DNA of 9,568 nucleotides. Origin: Flavobacteriaceae bacterium UBA3478. Lineage in GTDB: Bacteria > Bacteroidota > Bacteroidia > Flavobacteriales > Flavobacteriaceae. This document shows positions 1 through 7,002 of this stretch, one piece after another. The position numbers and the translations under genes were made by a program. Each line of letters starts with the position of its first letter. The stretch's first letter is position 1. The stretch spans positions 16,392 through 25,959 of the forward strand of contig DFQX01000032.1 in NCBI GenBank assembly GCA_002381155.1, given 5' to 3'. The notes beneath the pieces are model-generated. The model had not been told where the DNA came from. It saw only the letters and a program-made list of their open reading frames with translations, and ran no database searches.

Positions 1-2433
1 GTACTTGCGATTCAAAAGGGAGCAGTTACGATGCTTGATGGTCTCTCTGCTCAAACGATTAAAAAATCAGGCGACGGAAACGTGGCGACAGCTATCAAGC
101 GTATACCTGGTGTTTCGGTTCAAGGAGGAAAGTTCGTTTATGTTCGCGGTTTGGGAGATCGTTACTCAAAGACGCTATTAGGTGGCCTTGAGGTTCCGGG
201 TTTGGATCCTGATCGTAACACCTTACAACTAGATGTTTTTCCGACGAATCTTCTAGATAACCTACTTGTAAGTAAATCGGTTAGCGCAGAGTTACCTGCT
301 GATTTTACAGGTGGTTTGGTTGATGTGATCTTGAAAGATTTTTCAACGTTACCTGAGTATACCTTCTCTATCTCTACCGGATATAACTCGGCCACTAATT
401 TTCAGGACGCCCCAGGTTTACCAGACTATTCATTGAATGGTCTTTCGTTTGATTCAGGAGCGAATGATTTACCGTTTTCATCGATAATCAATTTTCCTCG
501 TCCGGTAAATATCACTAATGCACAGCAGGAGGCCTTACTCGTTTCAAGTACCAAGGCTTTTACTCGCCAAATGGGTGTTAGTAGAGAGAATAATCTTCTT
601 GACTATAGCATTGGAGGCACGGCCTCAAATCAGTACAATATCAATGATAAAATCGCGATTGGATACATCACCTCGGTGAACTATAAGTACGATTCAGACT
701 ATTACCAAAATACAATTAATCGCAGTGTGGCTGTCCGTAACGGAGCACAACAAGAATTTGACGCACAAGAGGGTGAATTGGGATCTATCCAAGCGATTGC
801 TAGTGGATTATTTGGGATTTCATTAAAGACGGGAAGTTTCAAACATAAGGCTTCTGTTTTAGCCATCCGAAGTGGAGAAAGTAACGGTTTCGATGGAGTT
901 ATCGAAGATTACATCGAAAATCCATACACAGGAGTTACCAATACGATGACTCACACACAAAGAGACATTTTAACGGTTCCTTTCTCAGGCGTTTATCGAT
1001 TAGGAGATAAGTTATCATTTGATTGGAAAGTAGCTCCTTCTGTTGTTCGTGTTCGAGACATTGATTTTAGAAAGTCGGTTTTCAATGTTTTATCGAATGG
1101 AACACGAATTATCGATAACTCTGTATCTGCACTTCCACTCCGATTATGGAGAGATTTAGAGGAGTATGCTGTTTCTGCTAAAGCCGATTTGAAGTATGAT
1201 TTCAAATTATTTGGATCTGATGGAAATAACTTAAAAGTCGGATTCGCTTACAATAATAAGAGTCGTGATTTTGGAACAGACGTATTTTCTATTGGTTATA
1301 GAGGGTCGTCTTTAGATGTTGCTGGGGATTACAACAACATTCTTAACCCTAACTTTATTTGGAACTCGACTAAAGGGGTAGGGTCATTTGTTATTGGAGA
1401 TTATCAGCCAACAAATCAATACAAGGCTGAAAATACTACCATTGGAGGATACCTTTCAACTGAACTGCGTCTTGCTGAAAAGCTAAAAGCAATTCTAGGA
1501 GTTCGTTACGAGGAATATAATGTACTCTACTCTGGTCAAGCTATTTCTGGAGAAATTTACAGAGATAGTGAGTTCATTGATGTTGCGGATATTTATCCTT
1601 CTGCAAATTTTATCTATTCGGTAAATGATCAGACGAATATTAGAGCCTCGTATTCGATGACTACGGCTCGACCCAGCTTCAAAGAAAATTCAGCGGCAAA
1701 TATCTATGATCCGATTACCGAGCGATTCTTTGTTGGTAATACCGATCTTGTACCAACTTATGTGAATAATTTTGATTTGAGATGGGAGCATTATGGAGAG
1801 GATAACCGCTTCATGGCGCTAAGTGCTTTCTACAAGCAATTTACTGATCCTATAGAAATCAATTATTTTGATGTTACTACTCCAAATACGTTAATTGCAA
1901 GAAACACTCCTGAGGCATTCGTTTATGGTGTAGAGCTAGAAGTTAGAAATTCGATTTATTCGAATGATTTCTATAGACTTTCTTATAACATTAATACTTC
2001 GCTCATTGTTTCGGAGCTTGAAATGTCGCAAAACGAGTTAGAGGCTAGAAAATCAGTAGCATTAGACCGAGAGGTGGATACCAAGCGTCAATTGCAAGGA
2101 CAATCGCCATACTTAGTAAATGCAGGAGTAACTTATAACCTTTTTGATAAAGAATTCGAAGCAGGTCTATTTTACAATGTTCAAGGGCGTGCACTCCAGG
2201 TAATTGGTGTGGGGCAATTCCCAGACGTTTTTACAGAGCCGTTTCACAGCCTTAACTTTAATGCAAGTAAGCGTTTTGGAGAGGCCAAGAATACAACACT
2301 TTCATTCAAGGCTGAAAACTTATTGAATGATTTAATCGAAAGCCGATTTGATTATTTCGGAAACAATGACTTCGTCTTTTCAAGTTTGGCTCCGGGAGTT
2401 AGCCTATCCTTAGGGCTTTCATTCCGTTTTTAA
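1..2433 (+). CDS. TonB-dependent outer-membrane receptor, 5'-truncated by window edge
   Basis: The reading frame is open from base 1, so the gene begins upstream; the ATG at 31 is an internal methionine. About 810 residues are visible. The first ~110 residues look like a TonB receptor plug domain: IKRIPGVSVQGG, then YVRGLGDRYSKTLLGGLEVPG and a stretch ending PADFTGGLVDV. The rest is rich in alternating aromatic and polar strands typical of a 22-stranded barrel, and the protein ends in SLGLSFRF, a C-terminal Phe strand as expected for BamA-dependent outer-membrane proteins. In Bacteroidota such receptors usually carry a signal peptide and a carboxypeptidase-regulatory-like domain before the plug; that part would lie off the window. 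The role is energy-dependent uptake across the outer membrane, but the substrate cannot be read from the sequence. No SusD-like lipoprotein gene follows; a terminator does, so the gene is the last in its transcript. Family call is secure, substrate unknown. Confidence 0.93.
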   Translation, partial: VLAIQKGAVTMLDGLSAQTIKKSGDGNVATAIKRIPGVSVQGGKFVYVRGLGDRYSKTLLGGLEVPGLDPDRNTLQLDVFPTNLLDNLLVSKSVSAELPADFTGGLVDVILKDFSTLPEYTFSISTGYNSATNFQDAPGLPDYSLNGLSFDSGANDLPFSSIINFPRPVNITNAQQEALLVSSTKAFTRQMGVSRENNLLDYSIGGTASNQYNINDKIAIGYITSVNYKYDSDYYQNTINRSVAVRNGAQQEFDAQEGELGSIQAIASGLFGISLKTGSFKHKASVLAIRSGESNGFDGVIEDYIENPYTGVTNTMTHTQRDILTVPFSGVYRLGDKLSFDWKVAPSVVRVRDIDFRKSVFNVLSNGTRIIDNSVSALPLRLWRDLEEYAVSAKADLKYDFKLFGSDGNNLKVGFAYNNKSRDFGTDVFSIGYRGSSLDVAGDYNNILNPNFIWNSTKGVGSFVIGDYQPTNQYKAENTTIGGYLSTELRLAEKLKAILGVRYEEYNVLYSGQAISGEIYRDSEFIDVADIYPSANFIYSVNDQTNIRASYSMTTARPSFKENSAANIYDPITERFFVGNTDLVPTYVNNFDLRWEHYGEDNRFMALSAFYKQFTDPIEINYFDVTTPNTLIARNTPEAFVYGVELEVRNSIYSNDFYRLSYNINTSLIVSELEMSQNELEARKSVALDREVDTKRQLQGQSPYLVNAGVTYNLFDKEFEAGLFYNVQGRALQVIGVGQFPDVFTEPFHSLNFNASKRFGEAKNTTLSFKAENLLNDLIESRFDYFGNNDFVFSSLAPGVSLSLGLSFRF

Positions 2434-2436
2434 TAT

Positions 2437-2465
2437 AAAAACCCGCTATTCACGCGGGTTTTTTT
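2437..2465 (+). terminator. Intrinsic terminator after the TonB receptor gene
   Basis: Inverted repeat AAAAACCCGC (2437-2446) and GCGGGTTTTT (2454-2463) pair perfectly over 10 bp around a 7-base loop (TATTCAC). The right arm runs into seven consecutive T (2459-2465). It begins three bases after the receptor stop codon. The A-tract on the left arm means it could also work in the opposite direction, but no minus-strand gene ends here. Confidence 0.93.
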
Positions 2466-2503
2466 ATCTTTAACAAAGAGGCTACAATTCAAGATTAATT
2501 TCT

Positions 2504-3190
2504 ATGAAAAAAGATGACATTCGAATACTCTTAGTTGATGATGAACAAGATATCCTTGAAATTGTGGGATATAATTTATCACAAGAAGGATATCAGGTAT
2601 TCACCGCTAAAAATGGTGTTGAAGCTGTGGCTAAAGCGAAAAAGAAGAATCCGCATCTAGTCATTCTAGACGTTATGATGCCTGAAATGGATGGTATTGA
2701 AGCCTGTGAGACCATCCGAAACACACCCGGATTAGAAAGCACCATCATCACCTTCTTAACTGCGAGAGGAGAAGATTACTCTCAGCTTGCTGGTTTTGAA
2801 GCCGGAGCAGATGATTACATACAAAAGCCAATTAAACCGAAGGTGTTGATGTCTAAGGTGAAGGCGTTATTACGTCGTCGTAAAGAAGAAACTCCTGAAT
2901 CTGAAGGGCTGCATACTGTAGGTAATCTAACGATTAATAGAGAAGAATACAAAGTCATCAATAAGGGTGAAGAGCTCATTTTACCTCGCAAAGAATTCGA
3001 GTTATTGGCTCTATTAACTTCGAAGCCAGGCAAGGTATTTAAACGCGAATCTATTCTTGAAAAGGTATGGGGTAGCGAGGTTGTTGTTGGGGGTAGAACG
3101 ATTGATGTACATATTCGAAAGCTTCGTGAAAAGATCGGGGATGACCATTTTCAAACCGTTAAAGGTGTAGGGTATAAATTCGTAATTTAA
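2504..3190 (+). CDS. OmpR/PhoB-family response regulator transcription factor
   Basis: 228 residues, the usual size for this family. Residues ~6-120 form a receiver domain with the acidic pair D12/D13, the phospho-acceptor D56 (in VILDVMMPEMDG), T86, and K108 in the YIQKP motif, so the full phosphorylation site is present. Residues ~133-228 form a winged-helix DNA-binding domain with the typical LPRKEFELL, RESILEKVWG and VDVHIRKLREKIG-like segments (here IDVHIRKLREKIG) and the end TVKGVGYKFVI. It should act in the cytoplasm as a phosphorylation-dependent DNA-binding regulator. The partner kinase gene starts 8 bases after the stop codon. A regulon cannot be read from the sequence; resemblance to PhoB is at family level only. 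The ATG at 2504 is chosen because it sits directly before the first receiver strand; no strong Shine-Dalgarno is seen, which is normal in Bacteroidota. Confidence 0.95.
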   Translation: MKKDDIRILLVDDEQDILEIVGYNLSQEGYQVFTAKNGVEAVAKAKKKNPHLVILDVMMPEMDGIEACETIRNTPGLESTIITFLTARGEDYSQLAGFEAGADDYIQKPIKPKVLMSKVKALLRRRKEETPESEGLHTVGNLTINREEYKVINKGEELILPRKEFELLALLTSKPGKVFKRESILEKVWGSEVVVGGRTIDVHIRKLREKIGDDHFQTVKGVGYKFVI

Positions 3191-3198
3191 CGCCCTAG

Positions 3199-4290
3199 AT
3201 GGCGGCTAATTTTAAAAATGCGAATCCTTTTGTTCTGAGATATGCGCTGTATGTCTCACTCGTAGTAACGATTTTCGTCACTTCACTGCTATATATTTTA
3301 GGCCTTTCAGAGCCCTTAATTATTCTTGCGTTTTTTGGCCTATCGTTAATTTCGAGTTTTTTGATTCTTCGAGTAGGCATTGAGAACTATGTTCTAAAAC
3401 TCATTAAGGAAGTATATTCTGAGGTTTCATTACTAGAAGGCATTCGATTTACGGGTAGTAATGTTTCAACCGATTTAGAGTCGCTAACTTCTGACATCCA
3501 AAAATTTGCTCGGGGAAAGAAAATTGAAATTGAGACGCTCAAGATTCGAGAGGAGTATCGAAAGGATTTTTTGGGAAATGTGGCTCATGAGATGAAAACA
3601 CCCTTGTTTACAATTCAAGGTTACATTCTAACACTTCTAGATGGTGCCTTGCAGGATAAGAAAGTGCGTAAGAAATATTTGGAACGAGCAAACAAAAGTG
3701 TTGATCGTTTGCTCTACATCGTCAAAGATTTAGACACCATTACTAGACTAGAGTCTGGATCTCAGAAGCTCTGCGTGGAGCCCATGGATATCGTAGAACT
3801 CATTGAAAGTGTTTTTGAGATGCTCGAAATGAAGGCTTCAAAGAAGGATATTACATTGGTTTTTGATAAGGTTTATGAACACTCGATATGGGTGAATGGT
3901 GATGCAGAAAAATTAGAGCACGTTCTAAGTAACTTAATTGAAAATTCTATCAAGTATGGACATCAGGGAGGTACTACAGAGGTTACCATTGAGGATCTGA
4001 CTGAAGATAAATTAATTATTAGAGTAACCGATAATGGTGATGGAATTGCTAAAGAGCACCTGCCACGACTTTTTGAACGATTTTATCGAGTAGATAAGAG
4101 TGGATCAAGAAAAGAAGGAGGTTCTGGTTTAGGTCTTTCGATTGTTAAGCATATTGTAGAAGCTCATGGTGAACGAATTTATGTCGAGAGTGAGCCAGGA
4201 GTAGGTTCAGAATTTTCGTTTACCCTTCAAAAAACAGAGAATAGGGAGTCGAAATCAACGATTGAACTAAAAGCCTCAAGCCCTGAATAA
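3199..4290 (+). CDS. Sensor histidine kinase with two membrane helices and no evident sensor domain
   Basis: 363 residues. Two hydrophobic helices (~13-35 and ~39-58) are joined by only a few residues around G35-P39, so almost nothing projects outside the membrane. A ~60-residue linker (66-120) follows without a clear HAMP or PAS domain. The catalytic core is complete: H-box with H130 (NVAHEMKTPL), N-box N245 and N249 (NLIENSIKYG), G1-box D278-G282 (DNGDG), F-box LFERFYRVD, and G2-box GGSGLGLSIVKHI (~307-319). It should autophosphorylate on H130 and pass phosphate to D56 of the regulator encoded 8 bases upstream. Without a periplasmic domain it may sense within the membrane, inside the cell, or through a partner protein (inference). 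The last ~20 residues, after the ATPase fold ends near FTLQ, lie in DNA shared with the converging glycosyltransferase gene. Confidence 0.94.
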   Translation: MAANFKNANPFVLRYALYVSLVVTIFVTSLLYILGLSEPLIILAFFGLSLISSFLILRVGIENYVLKLIKEVYSEVSLLEGIRFTGSNVSTDLESLTSDIQKFARGKKIEIETLKIREEYRKDFLGNVAHEMKTPLFTIQGYILTLLDGALQDKKVRKKYLERANKSVDRLLYIVKDLDTITRLESGSQKLCVEPMDIVELIESVFEMLEMKASKKDITLVFDKVYEHSIWVNGDAEKLEHVLSNLIENSIKYGHQGGTTEVTIEDLTEDKLIIRVTDNGDGIAKEHLPRLFERFYRVDKSGSRKEGGSGLGLSIVKHIVEAHGERIYVESEPGVGSEFSFTLQKTENRESKSTIELKASSPE

Positions 4291-5288
4291 TTCGAGATAC
4301 GCTCGAGCTGGTCAAGTTTAAATTGTTCTTGCGTACAACTAGGAACAATCCCCAGTTTGTCAAGTCTTTCAGCAATATGAACCTGTTCATACTGACCTGG
4401 TGTAGGAATAAAAAATGCTTTCTTTCCTAGTTTAGCTAGATCCATAACTGTGGTATAACCCGATCTACATAAAATGAAATCACTGGCTTGAACACTTTGC
4501 GAAAGTTCTTCAGATCTCATGAAGTTAACTTTGAGTAGTGTTCCCGAATTAAGGGTAATTTCTTCCCGAGTTTGTTCTTTTTCGATTACTCCTCGAACCA
4601 AGAGAATCTTACCATTGAAGGTTTTAAGTTCTTCTGTCAGTCGATTTTCAAGTAGGGTGCGTTGGGGTTCTGGTCCTGATAAGAGTACCATTAGATCGTA
4701 AGCCTTCTCTATCGACTTTTTTTCAAATCTACTTAGAGGTCCCATATATTTAAGGTTTTGTGGCTTCTTGTCAAGATGCCCTAGTTCACCGGTTAAGTTG
4801 TTCTCTCCTTCAAAATCTGGCACCCACACAGCATCGTACTTTTTAAAGATTTGCTGATGCATAGCCGAACTAATTTCAGTCGTTCTTCCTGAAAGTACGC
4901 GAAGCTGATGGGTGATAAACACATTAGGGATACCTTTCACGTAAATACCTAGTCGATTATCTGATATGATTCCGTTGGCATTCACCTCTTTAGCGATTTT
5001 TTCAATGGCCTTTCTCTCTTTGCGCATGGCATTCAATATCTTGGGAGAGTCGAAGATCATTTTGAGCTTGAAGAATCGTCCGTCAGAAGCGTAGGTAATT
5101 TGATAAGAGGGTAGTTCGAAACTCGCTAGTTCTGGAAATTCCTTGGTGAGTAGGCCTAGAGCTACACCATCAGAGGCCAAGACTACTTCATAGTCTCTCT
5201 CTAATAGAGCTTTAATAATCGGAATGCATCGGGTTGAATGCCCGAGCCCCCAATTAAGAGGGGCTACCACTATCGTCTTTTTTTTCAT
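4227..5288 (-). CDS. GT-B fold glycosyltransferase (MurG/GT28-like superfamily)
   Basis: 353 residues on the minus strand, starting at the ATG complementary to 5286-5288. The N-terminus VVAPLNWGLGHSTRCIPIIKAL (~7-28) has the first beta strand and glycine-rich loop of GT-B enzymes such as MurG. The C-terminal half holds VLLSGPEPQR (~201-210) and the nucleotide-sugar-binding-like stretch CRSGYTTVMDLAKLGKK followed by FIPTPGQYEQVHIAERL (~274-309), which parallels the GT28 C-terminal donor site. No signal peptide or membrane helix is seen, so it is probably cytosolic or peripheral to the inner membrane. It is not MurG itself: it lies outside a cell-wall cluster and its N-terminal half differs. 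Donor and acceptor are unknown; a lipid, LPS or other envelope glycan is a reasonable guess. It is divergent from trmB and overlaps the kinase gene by 64 bp at its 3' end. Confidence 0.85.
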   Translation of the reverse strand: MKKKTIVVAPLNWGLGHSTRCIPIIKALLERDYEVVLASDGVALGLLTKEFPELASFELPSYQITYASDGRFFKLKMIFDSPKILNAMRKERKAIEKIAKEVNANGIISDNRLGIYVKGIPNVFITHQLRVLSGRTTEISSAMHQQIFKKYDAVWVPDFEGENNLTGELGHLDKKPQNLKYMGPLSRFEKKSIEKAYDLMVLLSGPEPQRTLLENRLTEELKTFNGKILLVRGVIEKEQTREEITLNSGTLLKVNFMRSEELSQSVQASDFILCRSGYTTVMDLAKLGKKAFFIPTPGQYEQVHIAERLDKLGIVPSCTQEQFKLDQLERISNYSGLEAFSSIVDFDSLFSVF

Positions 5289-5318
5289 TGGGTTTAGGGC
5301 GATATTGGGTTAGCTTTG
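5288..5318 (+). promoter_or_regulatory. Bacteroidota-type promoter for trmB and downstream genes
   Basis: TTG at 5288-5290 and TAGCTTTG at 5311-5318 are separated by 20 bases. This matches the known Bacteroidota primary sigma pattern of a -33 TTG and a -7 TAnnTTTG box at about 19-21 bases spacing. Transcription would start near 5323-5327, leaving a leader of roughly 15 bases before the TTG start codon of trmB. The -33 box touches the start codon of the divergent glycosyltransferase gene (ATG complementary to 5286-5288). No equally good promoter was seen for the minus strand. Confidence 0.65.
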
Positions 5319-5339
5319 TAGGCTTAAAATACATAAACC

Positions 5340-6005
5340 TTGGGTAGTAAAAATAAACTAAAACGCTTTAGAGATAATGATTCTTTCGAGAATGTTATAC
5401 AGCCTTCTCGACATGAAATTTTAGAAGGTTTCGAATTGAAAGGGATTTGGAATTCTATTTTTTCGAATTCGAATCCGATCGTTTTAGAATTGGGCTGTGG
5501 AAAGGGGGAATACACCCTCGCACTCGCTGAACGTTACCCAGAAAAGAACTTCATCGGAATCGATATTAAAGGTGCTAGATTATGGAGGGGAGCTAAGACA
5601 GCTCTTGAAAACAAGCTCACGAATGTTCGCTTTCTAAGAACCCATATTGAGCTGATCGATCTGATTTTTGATTCAGGTGAGGTTAGTGAAATTTGGATTA
5701 CATTCCCAGATCCCCAGATAAAGTATAAACGCACGAAACACCGACTTACCAACATACAGTTTCTCGATCGATACAAAAAGATTCTCGGAGGCGAGGGTTT
5801 GGTGCACCTTAAGACAGATAGCGAGTTTTTACACGGATACACTTTGGGCCTTCTGCACGGACTAGACAAAGAAATTGTATATTCGAACAACGACGTGTAC
5901 AGGCAGTCAGGTAGCCCTTCAGTAGTAACCGAGGTTCAAACGTTTTATGAGAGCCAGTATTTAGAAGTGGGTAAGCCGATTACTTATGTATCGTTTAAAA
6001 TCTAA
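5340..6005 (+). CDS. trmB: tRNA (guanine-N7-)-methyltransferase TrmB
   Basis: 221 residues. Transfers methyl from S-adenosylmethionine to N7 of G46 in the variable loop of tRNA. The SAM-binding motif VLELGCGKGEYTLALA (~48-63) is followed by GIDIKGARLWRGAK (~73-86). The TrmB signature FPDPQIKYKRTKHRL (~122-136) and the C-terminal TEVQTFYESQYLEVGKPI (~197-214) complete the family pattern. The start is the TTG at 5340: it gives the N-terminus MGSKNKLKRF that I associate with Bacteroidota TrmB proteins, and it lies about 15 bases after the predicted transcription start. The next in-frame ATG would remove conserved sequence. It is the first gene of a plus-strand series; the LysE-family gene follows 16 bases after the stop. 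Confidence 0.95.
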   Translation: MGSKNKLKRFRDNDSFENVIQPSRHEILEGFELKGIWNSIFSNSNPIVLELGCGKGEYTLALAERYPEKNFIGIDIKGARLWRGAKTALENKLTNVRFLRTHIELIDLIFDSGEVSEIWITFPDPQIKYKRTKHRLTNIQFLDRYKKILGGEGLVHLKTDSEFLHGYTLGLLHGLDKEIVYSNNDVYRQSGSPSVVTEVQTFYESQYLEVGKPITYVSFKI

Positions 6006-6021
6006 CTAATACTAAAGGCGG

Positions 6022-6642
6022 TTGCACTATATCACTCTTTTTGCTCTGACTTTTTTAGCCGCTGCCGTAGCTACTCTACCTCCCGGTTTACTCAATATGA
6101 ATGCCGCCAAAATCTCTGTGGAAAGAGGTAAGAGGTACGGAATTTACTTCTCCATAGCTTGTTCGCTTGTCATCTTCGCCGAAGCCCTAGGCGCAGCTGT
6201 ATTTTCAAAATTCCTTTTCGAACATCCAGAAACGATCAATCATATTTTAATCGGAGCCCTACTTATCTTCCTTGTGCTCTTTTTCTACTTTTGGAAAAAG
6301 TCAAATAGAGATCTCACCGAACTCGTACCTTCTTCTTCTAATTCCTTTTTGAAGGGGGTCAGTTTAGCGCTACTCAATGTACTTACCATTCCTTTTTATG
6401 CAGGGCTACATGCCGCGCTTCGAAGCTCCAAAATTGCACGCCTAGCCACCTCTGAAACATTTGTTTTTGCAGCTGCGGCGCTATCAGGAACCTTTGTGAT
6501 TCTCTATGGTTATGCCTATGGGTTTGCAAAAATTTCGTTCGATGAGCAGCGCTTCGAAAAACGTTCGAATCGAATCATCGCAGGCCTGATGTTGTTATTT
6601 GTAGTAATCACCTTTATTCGTTTATGGCTGAATTATGAGTAG
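6022..6642 (+). CDS. LysE/RhtB-family membrane exporter
   Basis: 206 residues with six predicted membrane helices (about 4-24, 39-61, 73-91, 109-128, 146-168, 184-203). The LysE-family signature appears in the first helix as TLPPGLLNMNAAK (~18-30), and a second re-entrant-like motif LLNVLTIPFYAG lies at ~117-128. Family members export amino acids or other small solutes from the cytoplasm; the substrate here is unknown. A stop codon at 6013-6015 in the same frame means the protein must begin at the TTG at 6022 or later. TTG 6022 is chosen because it keeps the whole first helix, whereas the next ATG (6097) would delete it. AAAGGCGG immediately upstream lies too close to be an ideal ribosome site. 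The last 8 bases overlap the start of the next gene. Confidence 0.85.
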   Translation: MHYITLFALTFLAAAVATLPPGLLNMNAAKISVERGKRYGIYFSIACSLVIFAEALGAAVFSKFLFEHPETINHILIGALLIFLVLFFYFWKKSNRDLTELVPSSSNSFLKGVSLALLNVLTIPFYAGLHAALRSSKIARLATSETFVFAAAALSGTFVILYGYAYGFAKISFDEQRFEKRSNRIIAGLMLLFVVITFIRLWLNYE

Positions 6643-6961
6643 TAGTGATTTTTATGAGCGCGTCTATGAGGTTGCCCGACAAATCCCCGAAGGAAGAGTT
6701 ACCTCTTATGGGGCAATCGCTAATTACCTAGGCCGTAGGGGTGGAGCCCGAATGGTCGGATACGCAATGAATTTATCTCACGACAAGGATGTGCCCGCTC
6801 ATCGAGTGGTAAATCGTATGGGTATGCTAACCGGCAAACATCATTTTCCTGGCAATAATCTTATGCAACAACTACTTGAAAATGAAGGAGTTGAAATCTC
6901 AGATGATTGCGTGGTTGACTTTAATCGTCTTTTTTGGGATCCGACAGAAATGCTTTTATAG
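6635..6961 (+). CDS. Alkyltransferase-like (ATL) protein of the MGMT family, Cys replaced by Ala
   Basis: 108 residues, equal to the C-terminal DNA-binding domain of O6-alkylguanine-DNA alkyltransferase without the N-terminal domain. Conserved features are GRVTSYGAIA (~20-29) with the helix-turn-helix Tyr (Y25), the arginine finger R39 in GGARMVGYAMN, and the active-site loop VPAHRVVNRMGMLTG (53-67). The catalytic PCHR motif reads PAHR, with A55 in place of the methyl-accepting Cys, so it cannot transfer an alkyl group to itself. ATL proteins of this kind bind O6-alkylguanine in DNA and flag it for nucleotide-excision repair; E. coli YbaZ has Trp at this position. The ATG at 6635 overlaps the end of the transporter gene by 8 bases, suggesting translational coupling. 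Confidence 0.92.
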   Translation: MSSSDFYERVYEVARQIPEGRVTSYGAIANYLGRRGGARMVGYAMNLSHDKDVPAHRVVNRMGMLTGKHHFPGNNLMQQLLENEGVEISDDCVVDFNRLFWDPTEMLL

Positions 6962-6976
6962 CCTTTGTTATCTGCG

Positions 6977-6984
6977 TATCTTTG
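6977..6984 (+). promoter_or_regulatory. Possible -7 promoter element (TATCTTTG) upstream of mrp
   Basis: TATCTTTG fits the Bacteroidota TAnnTTTG box exactly and lies in the 41-base gap between the ATL stop codon and the mrp start, 18 bases before the ATG. It would give a leader of about 10-15 bases. I do not find a TTG at the proper -33 distance, so this may be a weaker promoter or chance. If real, it allows the Fe-S genes to be expressed separately from trmB and its partners. Confidence 0.5.
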
Positions 6985-7002
6985 TAGTAGAAATGCAGAT
7001 CT

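Noticed and set aside
31..33. ATG at 31 as the start of the TonB receptor
   Set aside because: The frame is open upstream to base 1, and the plug domain would lack any signal peptide; the gene is cut by the window edge.
2465..2472. TATCTTTA as a promoter for the response-regulator gene
   Set aside because: It differs from TAnnTTTG in the important last base, overlaps the terminator T-tract, and has no TTG at the -33 distance. The true promoter for this operon is not resolved.
4284..4310. Hairpin-like CGAG/CTCG pairing near the end of the kinase gene as a terminator
   Set aside because: The stem is only about four base pairs, has no T-tract, and lies inside the glycosyltransferase coding region.
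5462..5473. 12-bp perfect palindrome TTCGAATTCGAA
   Set aside because: It is inside trmB, is explained by coding for Ser-Asn repeats, and TTCGAA-like words are frequent throughout this window, so an operator role has no support.
5534..5890. 118-codon minus-strand open frame
   Set aside because: It lies wholly within trmB, whose motifs are unmistakable; the translated product has no recognisable features.
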